Positions 43,491-52,508 of a stretch of DNA of 64,000 bases are shown piece by piece; the first letter of the stretch is position 1; the number at the start of each line of letters is the position of its first letter. The position numbers and the translations under genes are program-made. A model generated the notes under the pieces. It was not told the origin of the DNA and ran no database searches. It worked only from the letters and a program-made list of their open reading frames with translations. Source of the DNA: Methanospirillum purgamenti (GTDB lineage: Archaea > Halobacteriota > Methanomicrobia > Methanomicrobiales > Methanospirillaceae); the NCBI RefSeq assembly GCF_018502485.1, contig NZ_CP075546.1. One strand, given 5' to 3'.

Positions 43491-44483
43491 TCAATCCTTT
43501 ACAGCAGGAATGACATCTTTGAATATATCAATTCCATAATTGACATTTGGGCTTGAATTACCAAGACAGAAATGAGTTATGCCTGCATTCTTAAACCGCT
43601 CGATCTCATGAATTAGACCTTCTGCATCGGTTGCACATAAGAAGTTTTTCTTAATCATTTCAGATCCGACTGCATTTGCATGAAGTTCTACTTCGGGTGG
43701 ATCACTGACACGGTACTTAAACATAGCAGGAACTAAACACCCAGCCCAGAACCGGTTCCCTTCGACCGCCTTTTCGAAATCCGGATCCACGGAATACCAT
43801 ATTAACATGGCTTTCTCCATTTTTTTAGGATCTTTCCCAGCTTCTTTTGCACCTTCTTCAAATTTTGGAATGGTAACGTTTTTTAAGGTTTCTGTATCGG
43901 CAGAAACGGTCATTAAATGGTCGCCGTGTATTCCGGCGAGCTTTGCTCCTTTAGGGCCCATACCGCTAAAATAGAGGGGTACTTCATCTTCTGGCTTTGT
44001 ATACATAAACGCTTTTTCGAGGGTGTAATATTTTCCTTTAAATGTAACGGGTGTTTTACTCTCCCAAAGTTTTCTCATAACCTCTATGGCTTCAATCGTC
44101 ATCTCTTGACGTTCAGGAACACTCGGCCATTGCCCTGTTACCGGAACTTCATTAAGTGCTTCACCTGCTCCAACTGCAACTCCAACTCGTTTTGGATACA
44201 TTTGACGAAGTGTTGCAAACGTCTGGGCAACAACACCAGGATTATATCTTAAAATTGGGCATGTAATACATGTAGAGACAAATACTTTTTTGGTCGCTTG
44301 TAATGTTGCACCCATCCATGCCCAAGCTTGACCTGACTGGGCATCTGAGTGGTACCACGGGTGAAAATGATCATCAACCCAGATAGAATCAAAACCTACT
44401 TTTTCCGCTCTTACTGATTGTTCAAGAGCATCCATTGGTTTATACTGCTCAATAGACGCAAAATAGCCTACTTTTGTTTCCAT
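43491..44483 (-). CDS. adf: F420-dependent secondary alcohol dehydrogenase (Adf-type luciferase-like oxidoreductase)
   Basis: A 330-residue TIM-barrel enzyme of the bacterial luciferase superfamily. It starts METKVGYFASIEQYKPMDAL and carries WVDDHFHPWYHSDAQSGQAW, FVSTCITCPILRYNP, GVAVGAGEALNEVPVTG and a C-terminal HFCLGNSSPNVNYGIDIF. These closely follow the structurally known methanogen Adf, which oxidises 2-propanol to acetone with F420. It would let the cell use secondary alcohols as hydrogen donors for methanogenesis. GAGG lies before the ATG. Confidence 0.9.
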   Translation of the reverse strand: METKVGYFASIEQYKPMDALEQSVRAEKVGFDSIWVDDHFHPWYHSDAQSGQAWAWMGATLQATKKVFVSTCITCPILRYNPGVVAQTFATLRQMYPKRVGVAVGAGEALNEVPVTGQWPSVPERQEMTIEAIEVMRKLWESKTPVTFKGKYYTLEKAFMYTKPEDEVPLYFSGMGPKGAKLAGIHGDHLMTVSADTETLKNVTIPKFEEGAKEAGKDPKKMEKAMLIWYSVDPDFEKAVEGNRFWAGCLVPAMFKYRVSDPPEVELHANAVGSEMIKKNFLCATDAEGLIHEIERFKNAGITHFCLGNSSPNVNYGIDIFKDVIPAVKD

Positions 44484-44929
44484 GATAATTCCTCATTCCG
44501 ATAATAAGGACCAAAAATGGCGCAATCTTTCGTGACCGGAATATTGATACCTATCAGTATCCAATAATCATGGGTAACGAGCGAACCAACCTGGATTCAT
44601 AGGATGATTGTGAGTCAATTGAATCCGGCTGGTCATCGCCATTAATGGTACAGTTTATCTCTTGTCGATATTCTGTGGACGGTTGTCCACATAGATTCTT
44701 TCATCTTTATGATAATAAACTTGATTTTTATTGCTCAGCAATAAATCTGATTTCCGAAAGGATTAATAAATACTCAAGTATCAAAAGACCTGTTAAACAT
44801 AGATTTTCTCGTGAGAAATACCAAAAATACTATCTGGTTACAGATCAGCATTAAAAGTCATCGAAACCTAATTATTTGTATTGATGATCAATAACAAACA
44901 GAATTATGCAAAATTCAGACAATACATTT
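44484..44929. other. Intergenic region with two inverted repeats
   Basis: A 446-bp gap upstream of adf and downstream of the HTH-PAS gene. No convincing gene is present; a 69-codon frame at 44645-44854 has no family features. Two small symmetrical elements stand out. GATAC (44546-44550) ... GTATC (44557-44561) lies about 60-80 bases upstream of the adf start, where an operator could be. TGTGGAC (44674-44680) GGTT GTCCACA (44685-44691) is a perfect 7-bp hairpin. Confidence 0.4.
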
Positions 44930-47098
44930 TCAATCCAGAGGCAATTCGCAGAATTGTCCAATCATCTCATGTTCTTTTTGCACTTCATCAGAAACATCAA
45001 CCATGAATGAAGCGATTTCTCCAGAAGGCAATTTAAACACATAATGTGAAATCCAGGGAAAGTCATCCCGTTTCCGGTATTTCAACGGAGCAACAAATTC
45101 AGGTTTTTCTGACATGAGGACACGTCGTAAAAGGTCTCTGATTTCCGGATTTGGAAGATCAGGAAATTCTTCAAATAACTTTTTCCCGATGAGATCTTCC
45201 TTATTCATACGAAGCAGGTTAGCCGTGGCTTTATTGACATCCTTAAGGATATATTCGTTTCCATCGTTAATGGGTTCGTAAATTAACACCCCGTTACAGG
45301 TATTCTCAAAAAAAGAATGATATCTGATTTCATTAAAGAGACTTTTCCGAAGTGCTTCCTCTGCTTTCCAATACTCTGTGATATCAAGAATCAGACCGTT
45401 CCATATTGTTTCTTCTGGCAATATAATTGGTTGTGAAATTACCCTTATATATCGTTCCTCATTTTGGGAAAAAATATATTGTCCTTCAAATTCCCAAGGT
45501 GCATTTCTACGAATAACATATTCTATTGAATCAGTCCATCGTTTCTGATCAGAAGGTGCAATATGTGAACCAAAACGATTGATCCAGGAATCAAGGGGAT
45601 TAGGAGAGATGCCATATAATTCCTCTGATCGTTCATCTACAAAGTACATTCCGGATTCCCCTGTATTTCGTACATAAAACTGATATACAATACCTGGAAG
45701 GTTTCTGGCAATCCCAAAAAACCGTTGCTCGCTGATTCGCAATTCCTCTTCTGCTTTTTTTCTATCAGTAATATCAAGGAAAAGCCCATTCCAGATGGTT
45801 TCGTTTTTCAGGCGTATCGGTTGAGATACTCCTCGTATATACATCCTTTTTCCATCTGGATGGATAAAGATCCCTTCAAAATCCCAAGGGACTATCCGTA
45901 AAATTACATCTTGAATTGAGGCAGTCCACCGCTCCTTATCCTCTTCTGCGATACAAGCAGTGAACCGATCAAACCAGTTGTAAAGAGGTTCAGGAGACAG
46001 TCCATAAATTTTGTCAGAGCGTTCATCAACATAATAAACTCCCCATTCACCTGAATCACGGGCAAAAAATTGGTATGCAATACCAGGGAGATTACTCGTG
46101 ATTCCTCTAAAACGCTCTTTTAATTCTTTTTCAGCTCTTTTCTGTTGGGTAATATCGAGGAATAGAATAAAAAACTCACGAGGATTATTTGCTCGTCTAT
46201 CTATTATTGGTGCAAACACCACTTGAAAATATGCAACGCCACTTTTGCTAGTTGGAACAAGGGTAGTTCTTTTTACACGATCAAAATTACAGGTAAGTGT
46301 TATCTCTGCATTTTTTCCTTCTTTTATTAGGCGTTCAATAGGTTCACGAGAACACATGATATCAAAGAGATTGATGTGAGCAATATCAGTAAACCGAGTC
46401 AGACCAAGTATTTCAAGTGATGCCCGATTCGCATTCAAAATCGTACCATCCTCCTGAAACATAAAGATACCACTTGGTACTTCTTCAAATAGGGTCCGGA
46501 TCTTCCGTTCACTGCTTTTTAATTCATCTTCAGTTTTTTTCCAGGTTGTGATGTCCCGAAAACTGATCATAATTCCCGTTTTTCCAGTAAATGAAAGAGA
46601 AGGAACAGTTGTCTGAATGAACTCGGTAAGAAAAATTCGGTTTTTTACAGGTTCAATGAGCAACATCTCGTTCACATACGTTTTTGACAATAAAATTCGA
46701 TCGATATTATCACGAACCGAGGGATCTCTGAAGAGAGATAAATCTAATTTTTCGAGAGAGAAACCAGTAATCTGCTGGTGTTTCCCGATATCAAAAGTTT
46801 TAATAAAACTTTTATTGACCATAAGAATACGAAGATCCTCATCAAGTATTAAAATTGCATCAGGAAGATAATCAAAAAGATCATCAAATGGAATTTTCTG
46901 TGATGATGAGTAGAGTTTTGCTTTCCCATATGGTTTCATGATCACATGTCCTTGGGTTAGCAGTACTTCCATGTATTTTGAAACCGAGCCCCGGTTTATT
47001 TTTAAATCTCTTGCTATTCTCGAAATTGAAACTGACTCAGGAAAACGTTCTTGGAGATATTCACGTATCTGGGAATACCTATCCTTTGTCTCATTCAT
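44930..47098 (-). CDS. HTH-PAS multidomain regulator
   Basis: A 722-residue protein with an N-terminal winged HTH (residues 1-65; ISRIARDLKINRGSVSKYME is the recognition region), followed by five PAS domains and no kinase. PAS 3 and PAS 4 are near-duplicates: NLPGIAYQFFARDSGEWGVY versus NLPGIVYQFYVRNTGESGMY, and WNGLFLDIT versus WNGLILDIT. The architecture matches a family of DNA-binding PAS sensors in Methanomicrobiales and the disrupted gene at 52947. It probably binds DNA in response to redox or ligand signals. The gene is 110 bp after the receiver-kinase gene on the same strand. Confidence 0.85.
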   Translation of the reverse strand: MNETKDRYSQIREYLQERFPESVSISRIARDLKINRGSVSKYMEVLLTQGHVIMKPYGKAKLYSSSQKIPFDDLFDYLPDAILILDEDLRILMVNKSFIKTFDIGKHQQITGFSLEKLDLSLFRDPSVRDNIDRILLSKTYVNEMLLIEPVKNRIFLTEFIQTTVPSLSFTGKTGIMISFRDITTWKKTEDELKSSERKIRTLFEEVPSGIFMFQEDGTILNANRASLEILGLTRFTDIAHINLFDIMCSREPIERLIKEGKNAEITLTCNFDRVKRTTLVPTSKSGVAYFQVVFAPIIDRRANNPREFFILFLDITQQKRAEKELKERFRGITSNLPGIAYQFFARDSGEWGVYYVDERSDKIYGLSPEPLYNWFDRFTACIAEEDKERWTASIQDVILRIVPWDFEGIFIHPDGKRMYIRGVSQPIRLKNETIWNGLFLDITDRKKAEEELRISEQRFFGIARNLPGIVYQFYVRNTGESGMYFVDERSEELYGISPNPLDSWINRFGSHIAPSDQKRWTDSIEYVIRRNAPWEFEGQYIFSQNEERYIRVISQPIILPEETIWNGLILDITEYWKAEEALRKSLFNEIRYHSFFENTCNGVLIYEPINDGNEYILKDVNKATANLLRMNKEDLIGKKLFEEFPDLPNPEIRDLLRRVLMSEKPEFVAPLKYRKRDDFPWISHYVFKLPSGEIASFMVDVSDEVQKEHEMIGQFCELPLD

Positions 47099-47208
47099 TA
47101 AAATAACCTAATTATTAAAGCAGAGGAGAATTATCATAGGATTTAGAGATGATAGATTATCATTACATTATCATAACATTTTTGGAAAATCCTTTTCATA
47201 TTTAGCGT

Positions 47209-49005
47209 TCATGCAAATCTATATGATCCATATGGAATAATGATTTCAAATTTTGCACCTTCTCCATAGATTCCTGTTTCTTTAATCACAATCCCGGTTA
47301 TTGAAAGGATTTCACGAATTAAATATAATCCAAAACCAGTATGATTCCCAAACCCAGAATTAAAAATCTGTTCTTTTTTATCGGGAGGTACTCCTATTCC
47401 ATCATCACTATATACAATTATCAAGTTTTTTCCGCTTTTTTCAGTTGATATTGAAATTTTTGACACATCATCTCCATGCATGATAGTATTTTCAAAAAGA
47501 TTTAAAATAACATTTTTAAACAATTTATCCGTGTAAATGAAACAATCAGGAATATGTTCATCAATTAAAAAAGTGGTATTATTTATTTCAGATATTACAG
47601 AGTTCACGATTTGTTTTAAATTGTGCCAATCAGGAGATTGAATCCCTATTTCCTGATAATACTGGGTAAATTCAATATTTTGTTGAATTAATTTAGTAAT
47701 CTGCTCTTGTTTTTTTAATAATTCAATCATATTAGGATTATCTGTTAATTCCAGAGAAAAACTTTGTAATATGAGTAAAGCAGTAATTTTATTAAGGATA
47801 TCATGTCGAGTGATATTTGTCATAAGGTTTAATTGTTTGTTCACCTGTTCAAGTGCCATTTTTGCTCTCATTTCTTCAGAAATATCTACACAAACTATCC
47901 TGTAACCAGTTAACCTATTCTCCAAGTATATAGGTGAAATATACACTTTTACCGGAAATGTGTTTCCATCCTTTTTAACAATCGTATATTCTTTTGAATA
48001 ATCTGATTCTTCATTCACAATCATGGATACGTGGTGGATAAATTTTTCTTGATCTGATTGAATAAATAAGTCAGTAATATGAGTATTTCCAATTAAATTT
48101 TCAAGATTGTAGCCTAATTTTTTTATTCCAACCTTATTTATGTATATTAAAAAGAAATTCAAATCTAACTCAATAACTGTTTTTGGTAAATTATCAACCA
48201 GTTCACGGAAATGATTCTCGTGATTATGATGAATTGAGTTTAGACTCTGTTGATACGTAATATCCTGTAAAAAATTTAGTGTCGCAGGTTTCTCATTCCA
48301 TTCTGTATTTACCGCATGGACTTGAAAATAATGAATCAAACCGTTTTTATCAATAGCCCTAAACCGAGATATATTATCATTAATAGAATGACTTATCCTC
48401 AAATAATAACGTTCCCTGAGTTCTTTTTTATCCTCAGGATGAATGAAATCGAAAATTGATGGTGTTGTTTCAATATCATCTGAAGAAAATCCTAATGAAT
48501 GTATTAAATGTAAAAATTTAATGTTTGAGGAAACAATACGCTCATTTTGTATAATGTAGATTCCTTCTTGAGCATTATCCACTAATAACCGGTATCGTTG
48601 CTCTGATTGTTCAAGAGTAATTTTCAAATACCACTGATCAACGAGCTTTTTTATGATATTTTCCAATTCTAAGAAAATTACATTGATATCTCCCCCTTTT
48701 TGAAGATAGAAATCAGCACCATGATTTAATGCTCTAATTACTATTTCTTCTCGCTCTTTCCCAGTGAAAAGCACAAATGGTAACTTATGATGTTGTAACC
48801 GAATTAATTTGAGTAACTCAATTCCGTTCATTTCAGGCATATCATAATCGGATATTATTGCATCAAATGATCCATGTTCTATTAACTCTATAGCCTGTCG
48901 ACCTGAACAAGTCGTGTAAACGGATAAATCTCCAGAGCGTTCTAACAATCGTTTTCCGATATCAAGTAATTGAAGATCATCATCGACATATAGTATAGAT
49001 TTCAT
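47209..49005 (-). CDS. Receiver-PAS-PAS histidine kinase
   Basis: A 598-residue soluble hybrid kinase. The receiver (1-120) has DDD at 8-10, phospho-acceptor D53 in IISDYDMPEMNG and the lysine in LQKGGD. PAS domains follow at about 130-250 and 270-385. The phospho-acceptor box TNITRHDILNKI lies near 395, followed by a HATPase domain with LFENTIMHGDD, SDDGIGVP and GFGLYLIREI. It lies 47 bp downstream of the frameshifted cheW on the same strand, so it may have been part of a chemosensory operon with that gene and the methyl-accepting protein gene. Unlike them it is intact. Confidence 0.9.
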   Translation of the reverse strand: MKSILYVDDDLQLLDIGKRLLERSGDLSVYTTCSGRQAIELIEHGSFDAIISDYDMPEMNGIELLKLIRLQHHKLPFVLFTGKEREEIVIRALNHGADFYLQKGGDINVIFLELENIIKKLVDQWYLKITLEQSEQRYRLLVDNAQEGIYIIQNERIVSSNIKFLHLIHSLGFSSDDIETTPSIFDFIHPEDKKELRERYYLRISHSINDNISRFRAIDKNGLIHYFQVHAVNTEWNEKPATLNFLQDITYQQSLNSIHHNHENHFRELVDNLPKTVIELDLNFFLIYINKVGIKKLGYNLENLIGNTHITDLFIQSDQEKFIHHVSMIVNEESDYSKEYTIVKKDGNTFPVKVYISPIYLENRLTGYRIVCVDISEEMRAKMALEQVNKQLNLMTNITRHDILNKITALLILQSFSLELTDNPNMIELLKKQEQITKLIQQNIEFTQYYQEIGIQSPDWHNLKQIVNSVISEINNTTFLIDEHIPDCFIYTDKLFKNVILNLFENTIMHGDDVSKISISTEKSGKNLIIVYSDDGIGVPPDKKEQIFNSGFGNHTGFGLYLIREILSITGIVIKETGIYGEGAKFEIIIPYGSYRFA

Positions 49006-49052
49006 AAAATAATTCCTTATTTAGCCATCCGTACAAATTTCAAGAAATTAAT

Positions 49053-49587
49053 TCAAAATTCATTAATTCTTTGAAGAAGTACTTTAACTTCAATCCAGAT
49101 TATAGGTTCATTTTTCAACTTTCCCTTTTCTTCAACTGAATGCTTTATTATCCCTATGATAGAAAAATCTTCATTCATTAAAGATGATAAGGAATATTCT
49201 ACATCTTTGTTTTTAAATGTGGAAACAGAAGTATCATCATCTACCAGAATTTCTATCTTTTTTTTTCTCGTTTTTGTCATCTAATACTATTATTCGTGAA
49301 GAGATAGGAGAATAATTATTATCTTCTATGATACTCATCCGTTTTTTTAAATCAATGATAGAGGTAACCTCCCCCCGAAGATCGATAATACCTTTTATAT
49401 AATTAGGGGATTTCGGAAGTGGAGTAATGGAATTTTTTTCATTAACTTCTCTGACATCATACAAATTAATAGCAAATTGTTCTTTCCCTGATAAAAATTC
49501 CATAACCTGAATTTCTGAATTTTCATCTTTATAAGAATTAAAATTAAATTTTGGTCGCAAATGATATTCATTCATAACACTTGTCAT
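49053..49587 (-). pseudogene. cheW: CheW coupling protein gene, broken by a one-base insertion
   Basis: The first part (ATG 49587 to the A run) encodes a CheW beginning with VMEFLSGKEQFAINLYDVRE and containing PNYIKGIIDLRGEVTSIIDL. The reading frame is lost at a run of nine A (T on the plus strand, 49258-49266). In the shifted frame it continues IEILVDDDTSVSTFKNKDVE and IGIIKHSVEEKG to a stop at 49053. With eight A the two parts give one 177-residue CheW of normal length. CheW links methyl-accepting proteins to CheA. The gene begins 12 bp after the methyl-accepting gene. Slippage, programmed frameshifting or a base-calling error are all possible. Confidence 0.75.
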
Positions 49588-49598
49588 GAGAAACAACC

Positions 49599-50819
49599 CT
49601 ATTGTACCTTAAATTTTTGATTTGTTTTTATGACTTCAAGAGCTATATTATTTACCATAGTTGCCATATTATGAATTTCATCAATAGCGGCAGATATTTC
49701 TTCAGATGCTGCTGCAGCGTCGCTAGCCTCTTTAGCTGTTTTTTCAACGAGTTGAGTAATATCTGTTACACCAGCGGTTATTTCCTCAGTTGTTGCAGCC
49801 TGTTCTTCAGTTGCAGCGGCAATTTCTGCAGCATTCCTTGCAATTTCTTCAATTGATGAAGCTATGTTAGCAAAAGTTTTCACCGTTTCAGTAACCATCT
49901 TTTCGCCAATTTCAATGGTTTTTTTGGTTTCATCTACAGCACTGGATGCATTTTGAGTACCAATCCTTAGATTATTTATCATTTCTTCAATTTTTTCAGC
50001 TGATTTTCTTGATTCCTGGGCAAGAGACTTCACTTCAGTGGCAACAACTGCAAAACCTCGTCCAGCATCACCTGCACGTGCAGCTTCGATAGCTGCATTG
50101 AGGGCAAGTAAATTTGTCTGGTTGGCAATATCCCTAATGAGTACAACAATTTTTGAGATTTCTGCCATTTGACTCTCGACATCTGTAACAATTTCATATA
50201 CCTTATCTGATGATTGTGATATACCGAACATACTTTGTTCCGCTCGTTCTGCGAGCTTTTTACCCTCCGAGGAAAGATCATTTGTTTGATTGGAAAGATT
50301 AGAAATAGAGTTCATACTTGAGGTAATTTCTTCAACTGCGGCACTCATATCTTGCATTACTTTGGAAATCTGTTCAGCACCATTAGAGGATTTCTCCGCC
50401 TGTTCTGAAACCCCCCCAATATTACTTGCAATTTGAGAAATTGCTTTTGAAGCATCTTTGATACTATTTGCTGCTTCTTTTGTTGTGGAAATAAGTTTCT
50501 CCATCTGGAAATTTTCTGATATAATAGTATCTTGCAGCTCCTGAATAATATGAAGGATAGCACCTTTTAATTTTATTAAACAATTATATGTGTCCTGTGT
50601 ATCGTTATCTGGAGGTGTAAATTCAAATCGAATAGTCATATCATTTTCAGTAACTACTCTTTGATATACCTGATATGCTTTGTTGATTTCTTCTTCCATA
50701 TATTGGCGTATTTTACTAGCTTTTGCTCTACTCTCATCAATTATTTTTAATTCTTCACGTTCTAAAGTCATATCACGATAGATCGTAAGAATATTCTCAA
50801 TTTCGCCACTATTATCCAT
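49599..50819 (-). CDS. C-terminal fragment of an IS-disrupted methyl-accepting protein
   Basis: This 406-residue open frame holds the whole signalling part of a soluble methyl-accepting protein: long coiled coils around the hairpin tip DIANQTNLLALNAAIEAARA, then GDAGRGFAVVATEVKSLAQE, with glutamate/alanine-rich methylation helices on both sides. It has no membrane segment. Its first residues, DNSGEIENILTIYRDMTLER, are the end of a PAS domain whose beginning lies beyond the insertion element (52499-52823). The ATG at 50817-50819 is formed by the first three bases of the element. Whether it is expressed from the element is unknown. Confidence 0.85.
   Translation of the reverse strand: MDNSGEIENILTIYRDMTLEREELKIIDESRAKASKIRQYMEEEINKAYQVYQRVVTENDMTIRFEFTPPDNDTQDTYNCLIKLKGAILHIIQELQDTIISENFQMEKLISTTKEAANSIKDASKAISQIASNIGGVSEQAEKSSNGAEQISKVMQDMSAAVEEITSSMNSISNLSNQTNDLSSEGKKLAERAEQSMFGISQSSDKVYEIVTDVESQMAEISKIVVLIRDIANQTNLLALNAAIEAARAGDAGRGFAVVATEVKSLAQESRKSAEKIEEMINNLRIGTQNASSAVDETKKTIEIGEKMVTETVKTFANIASSIEEIARNAAEIAAATEEQAATTEEITAGVTDITQLVEKTAKEASDAAAASEEISAAIDEIHNMATMVNNIALEVIKTNQKFKVQ
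50807..50816. repeat. Target-site duplication, left copy (first IS)
   Basis: CACTATTATC flanks the element on both sides (also 52499-52508). A 10-bp duplication is typical of the ISH8 group of the IS4 family. Confidence 0.9.
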
Positions 50820-52498
50820 ATGTCATCGGTTAAGGTAAGGTGTAACACGAATAAAAATCTCAAATAATGATTAATCCTCACTTTAGAAGAGCAAACCTTA
50901 TGATTTGAATATCAATTACTTTCACTTCAGACTACCCTCATGACACCCCAACCAGAAAAAAATGAGACGTCGCGAAAACATCGAATATTTCTTGATAGCC
51001 TAAGCTAGATAAATCGGTGAATTTTGAATTATTTTCTACTTTTATGACTAATTATACAAGTTACTGGTATGAGTTTTTCTATTCCCATGAGAGGAGATAG
51101 CTCCTTCCACTATGGTCTCCCAGATCTCTCTCCAAGGCGTAGTTGTTCGAAGTCCCCGTTTTTTCTTTCCCAAATTCCGGAGTATCTGCTTTGCATTTTC
51201 CGCAAAAACGATGGCCCATGACCGCTTTTTCAGTCGTATAGCCATGGAAGGCTCTAAAATTTTCCGAGCAACCGCAAACAACTCCCGTGCAATAATAAGC
51301 CTAATAATAGGGATTCGGATGAAAATTTCAGTGATCGCATCATTTTTAGATTTGAGTCTACCCAACAGGTTTTCGCTCTTTGTTTCTCGAAAAAGATTTT
51401 CGATATCCCACCTTGCTGCATACAGAATTGCCACATCTCTTCCTGCAAGATCTTCTTCAGAAATATTCGTGAAGTAAGTAAGATATTGTTCTGTTTTTTC
51501 GTTATATATGGCAATAAATCTCATATCCAAGGATTTTTTAGTTTTCTTATTATTACTTGAGAAATACCTCACTGTAACGCTTGCATCGATATCAAGTCTA
51601 TAGGATCTGACGATTTCAATGGCTTTCTGGATATCCTGGCCGATCATTTTCGTTCTCATTTTTTCGGGAATGTCTAAACCTACGGAAACCACTTCAGCCC
51701 TTGTGTTTGATTTTATTCTTGTAACAAAAGATCCGCCATAATCTCCTATTTTAGCAAAGACATCGAATTTAAAGAAACCTCGATCCATCAACAATAACAT
51801 GCCATTTACCCAAGGTCCTATGCTGAGAGTTTTTGCATCATTGGTTTTCTCCGGGAAAAACTTTACAGAACAGGGGCCATTACATACTACACTCAACAAT
51901 ACAGAAACTTTAATCCCTGCCGATATTCTTCGTGTTCGTGTTGCTGGGTATTTATTTGCCAGAAATGAATGAACTCTCACGATTGTATTGTCCTTTATCA
52001 GTACATCATTAAAAGTTCGCAAATATCCCTTTAATTCAGTATTAACTCCTTTCATTTGATAGGAAATGTAATTCTCAAGACATTTGTCCACAAATGCAAG
52101 GGCTTCGTAACTGAACCGATCATAAAAACTACTGTATACAACTTTTTTCTCTTGATCTACGATGGAATTGTAGATTCTGTGAAATTTGCTAATTGAAGGT
52201 TCTTCTTTTGAGTAAAAACCGAATATTAGTGTTAAAAGAAATTCTACGGGATATATTTTCCTGGAACGGATGATAAATCCGGAATCCACAGCCGCGCAGG
52301 CGATTTCTTGAAAAGAGATCAATTCGGTCAGTTTTTCGGCAAATTTGCGAGAATTTATGCCTAAATCTAGTTCCATGACCAATTTGCCGGGGAAGTATAT
52401 AAACCAGACGTTTGGTACGCGTGAAAATTTTAAAATTAGATCCGAAATATGGAAAAATGATTATGTAAAATGTGATATTCCTTAACCGATGACATATG
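50817..52498 (-). mobile_element. IS4-family (ISH8-like) insertion sequence, 1682 bp
   Basis: The ends are perfect 19-bp inverted repeats, CATATGTCATCGGTTAAGG at 50817-50835 and its complement at 52480-52498. They are bounded by 10-bp direct repeats. The element holds one transposase gene on the minus strand, apparently intact, so it may still be mobile. It sits inside the PAS domain of a methyl-accepting protein gene. Confidence 0.93.
51048..52376 (-). CDS. IS4-family DDE transposase (first element)
   Basis: A transposase of 442 residues. The RNase-H-like catalytic core is visible: first aspartate in LIKDNTIVRV, second in LLMDRGFFKF, and the IS4 signature Y(2)R(3)E(6)K as YAARWDIENLFRETKSE. 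The frame opens at TTG 52382; the ATG at 52376 is preferred. It cuts and joins the ends of its own element. No frameshift is seen. Confidence 0.9.
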   Translation of the reverse strand: MELDLGINSRKFAEKLTELISFQEIACAAVDSGFIIRSRKIYPVEFLLTLIFGFYSKEEPSISKFHRIYNSIVDQEKKVVYSSFYDRFSYEALAFVDKCLENYISYQMKGVNTELKGYLRTFNDVLIKDNTIVRVHSFLANKYPATRTRRISAGIKVSVLLSVVCNGPCSVKFFPEKTNDAKTLSIGPWVNGMLLLMDRGFFKFDVFAKIGDYGGSFVTRIKSNTRAEVVSVGLDIPEKMRTKMIGQDIQKAIEIVRSYRLDIDASVTVRYFSSNNKKTKKSLDMRFIAIYNEKTEQYLTYFTNISEEDLAGRDVAILYAARWDIENLFRETKSENLLGRLKSKNDAITEIFIRIPIIRLIIARELFAVARKILEPSMAIRLKKRSWAIVFAENAKQILRNLGKKKRGLRTTTPWREIWETIVEGAISSHGNRKTHTSNLYN

Positions 52499-52508
52499 CA
52501 CTATTATC
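52499..52508. repeat. Target-site duplication, right copy (first IS)
   Basis: Second copy of CACTATTATC, matching 50807-50816 exactly; it is native sequence of the interrupted PAS domain. Confidence 0.9.

Noticed and set aside
44645..44854. A 69-codon open frame as a gene.
   Set aside because: No family features, poor start context and ordinary chance length in A/T-rich DNA.
49053..49596. Two independent small genes in place of cheW.
   Set aside because: The pieces are consecutive halves of one CheW and join at an A9 run.
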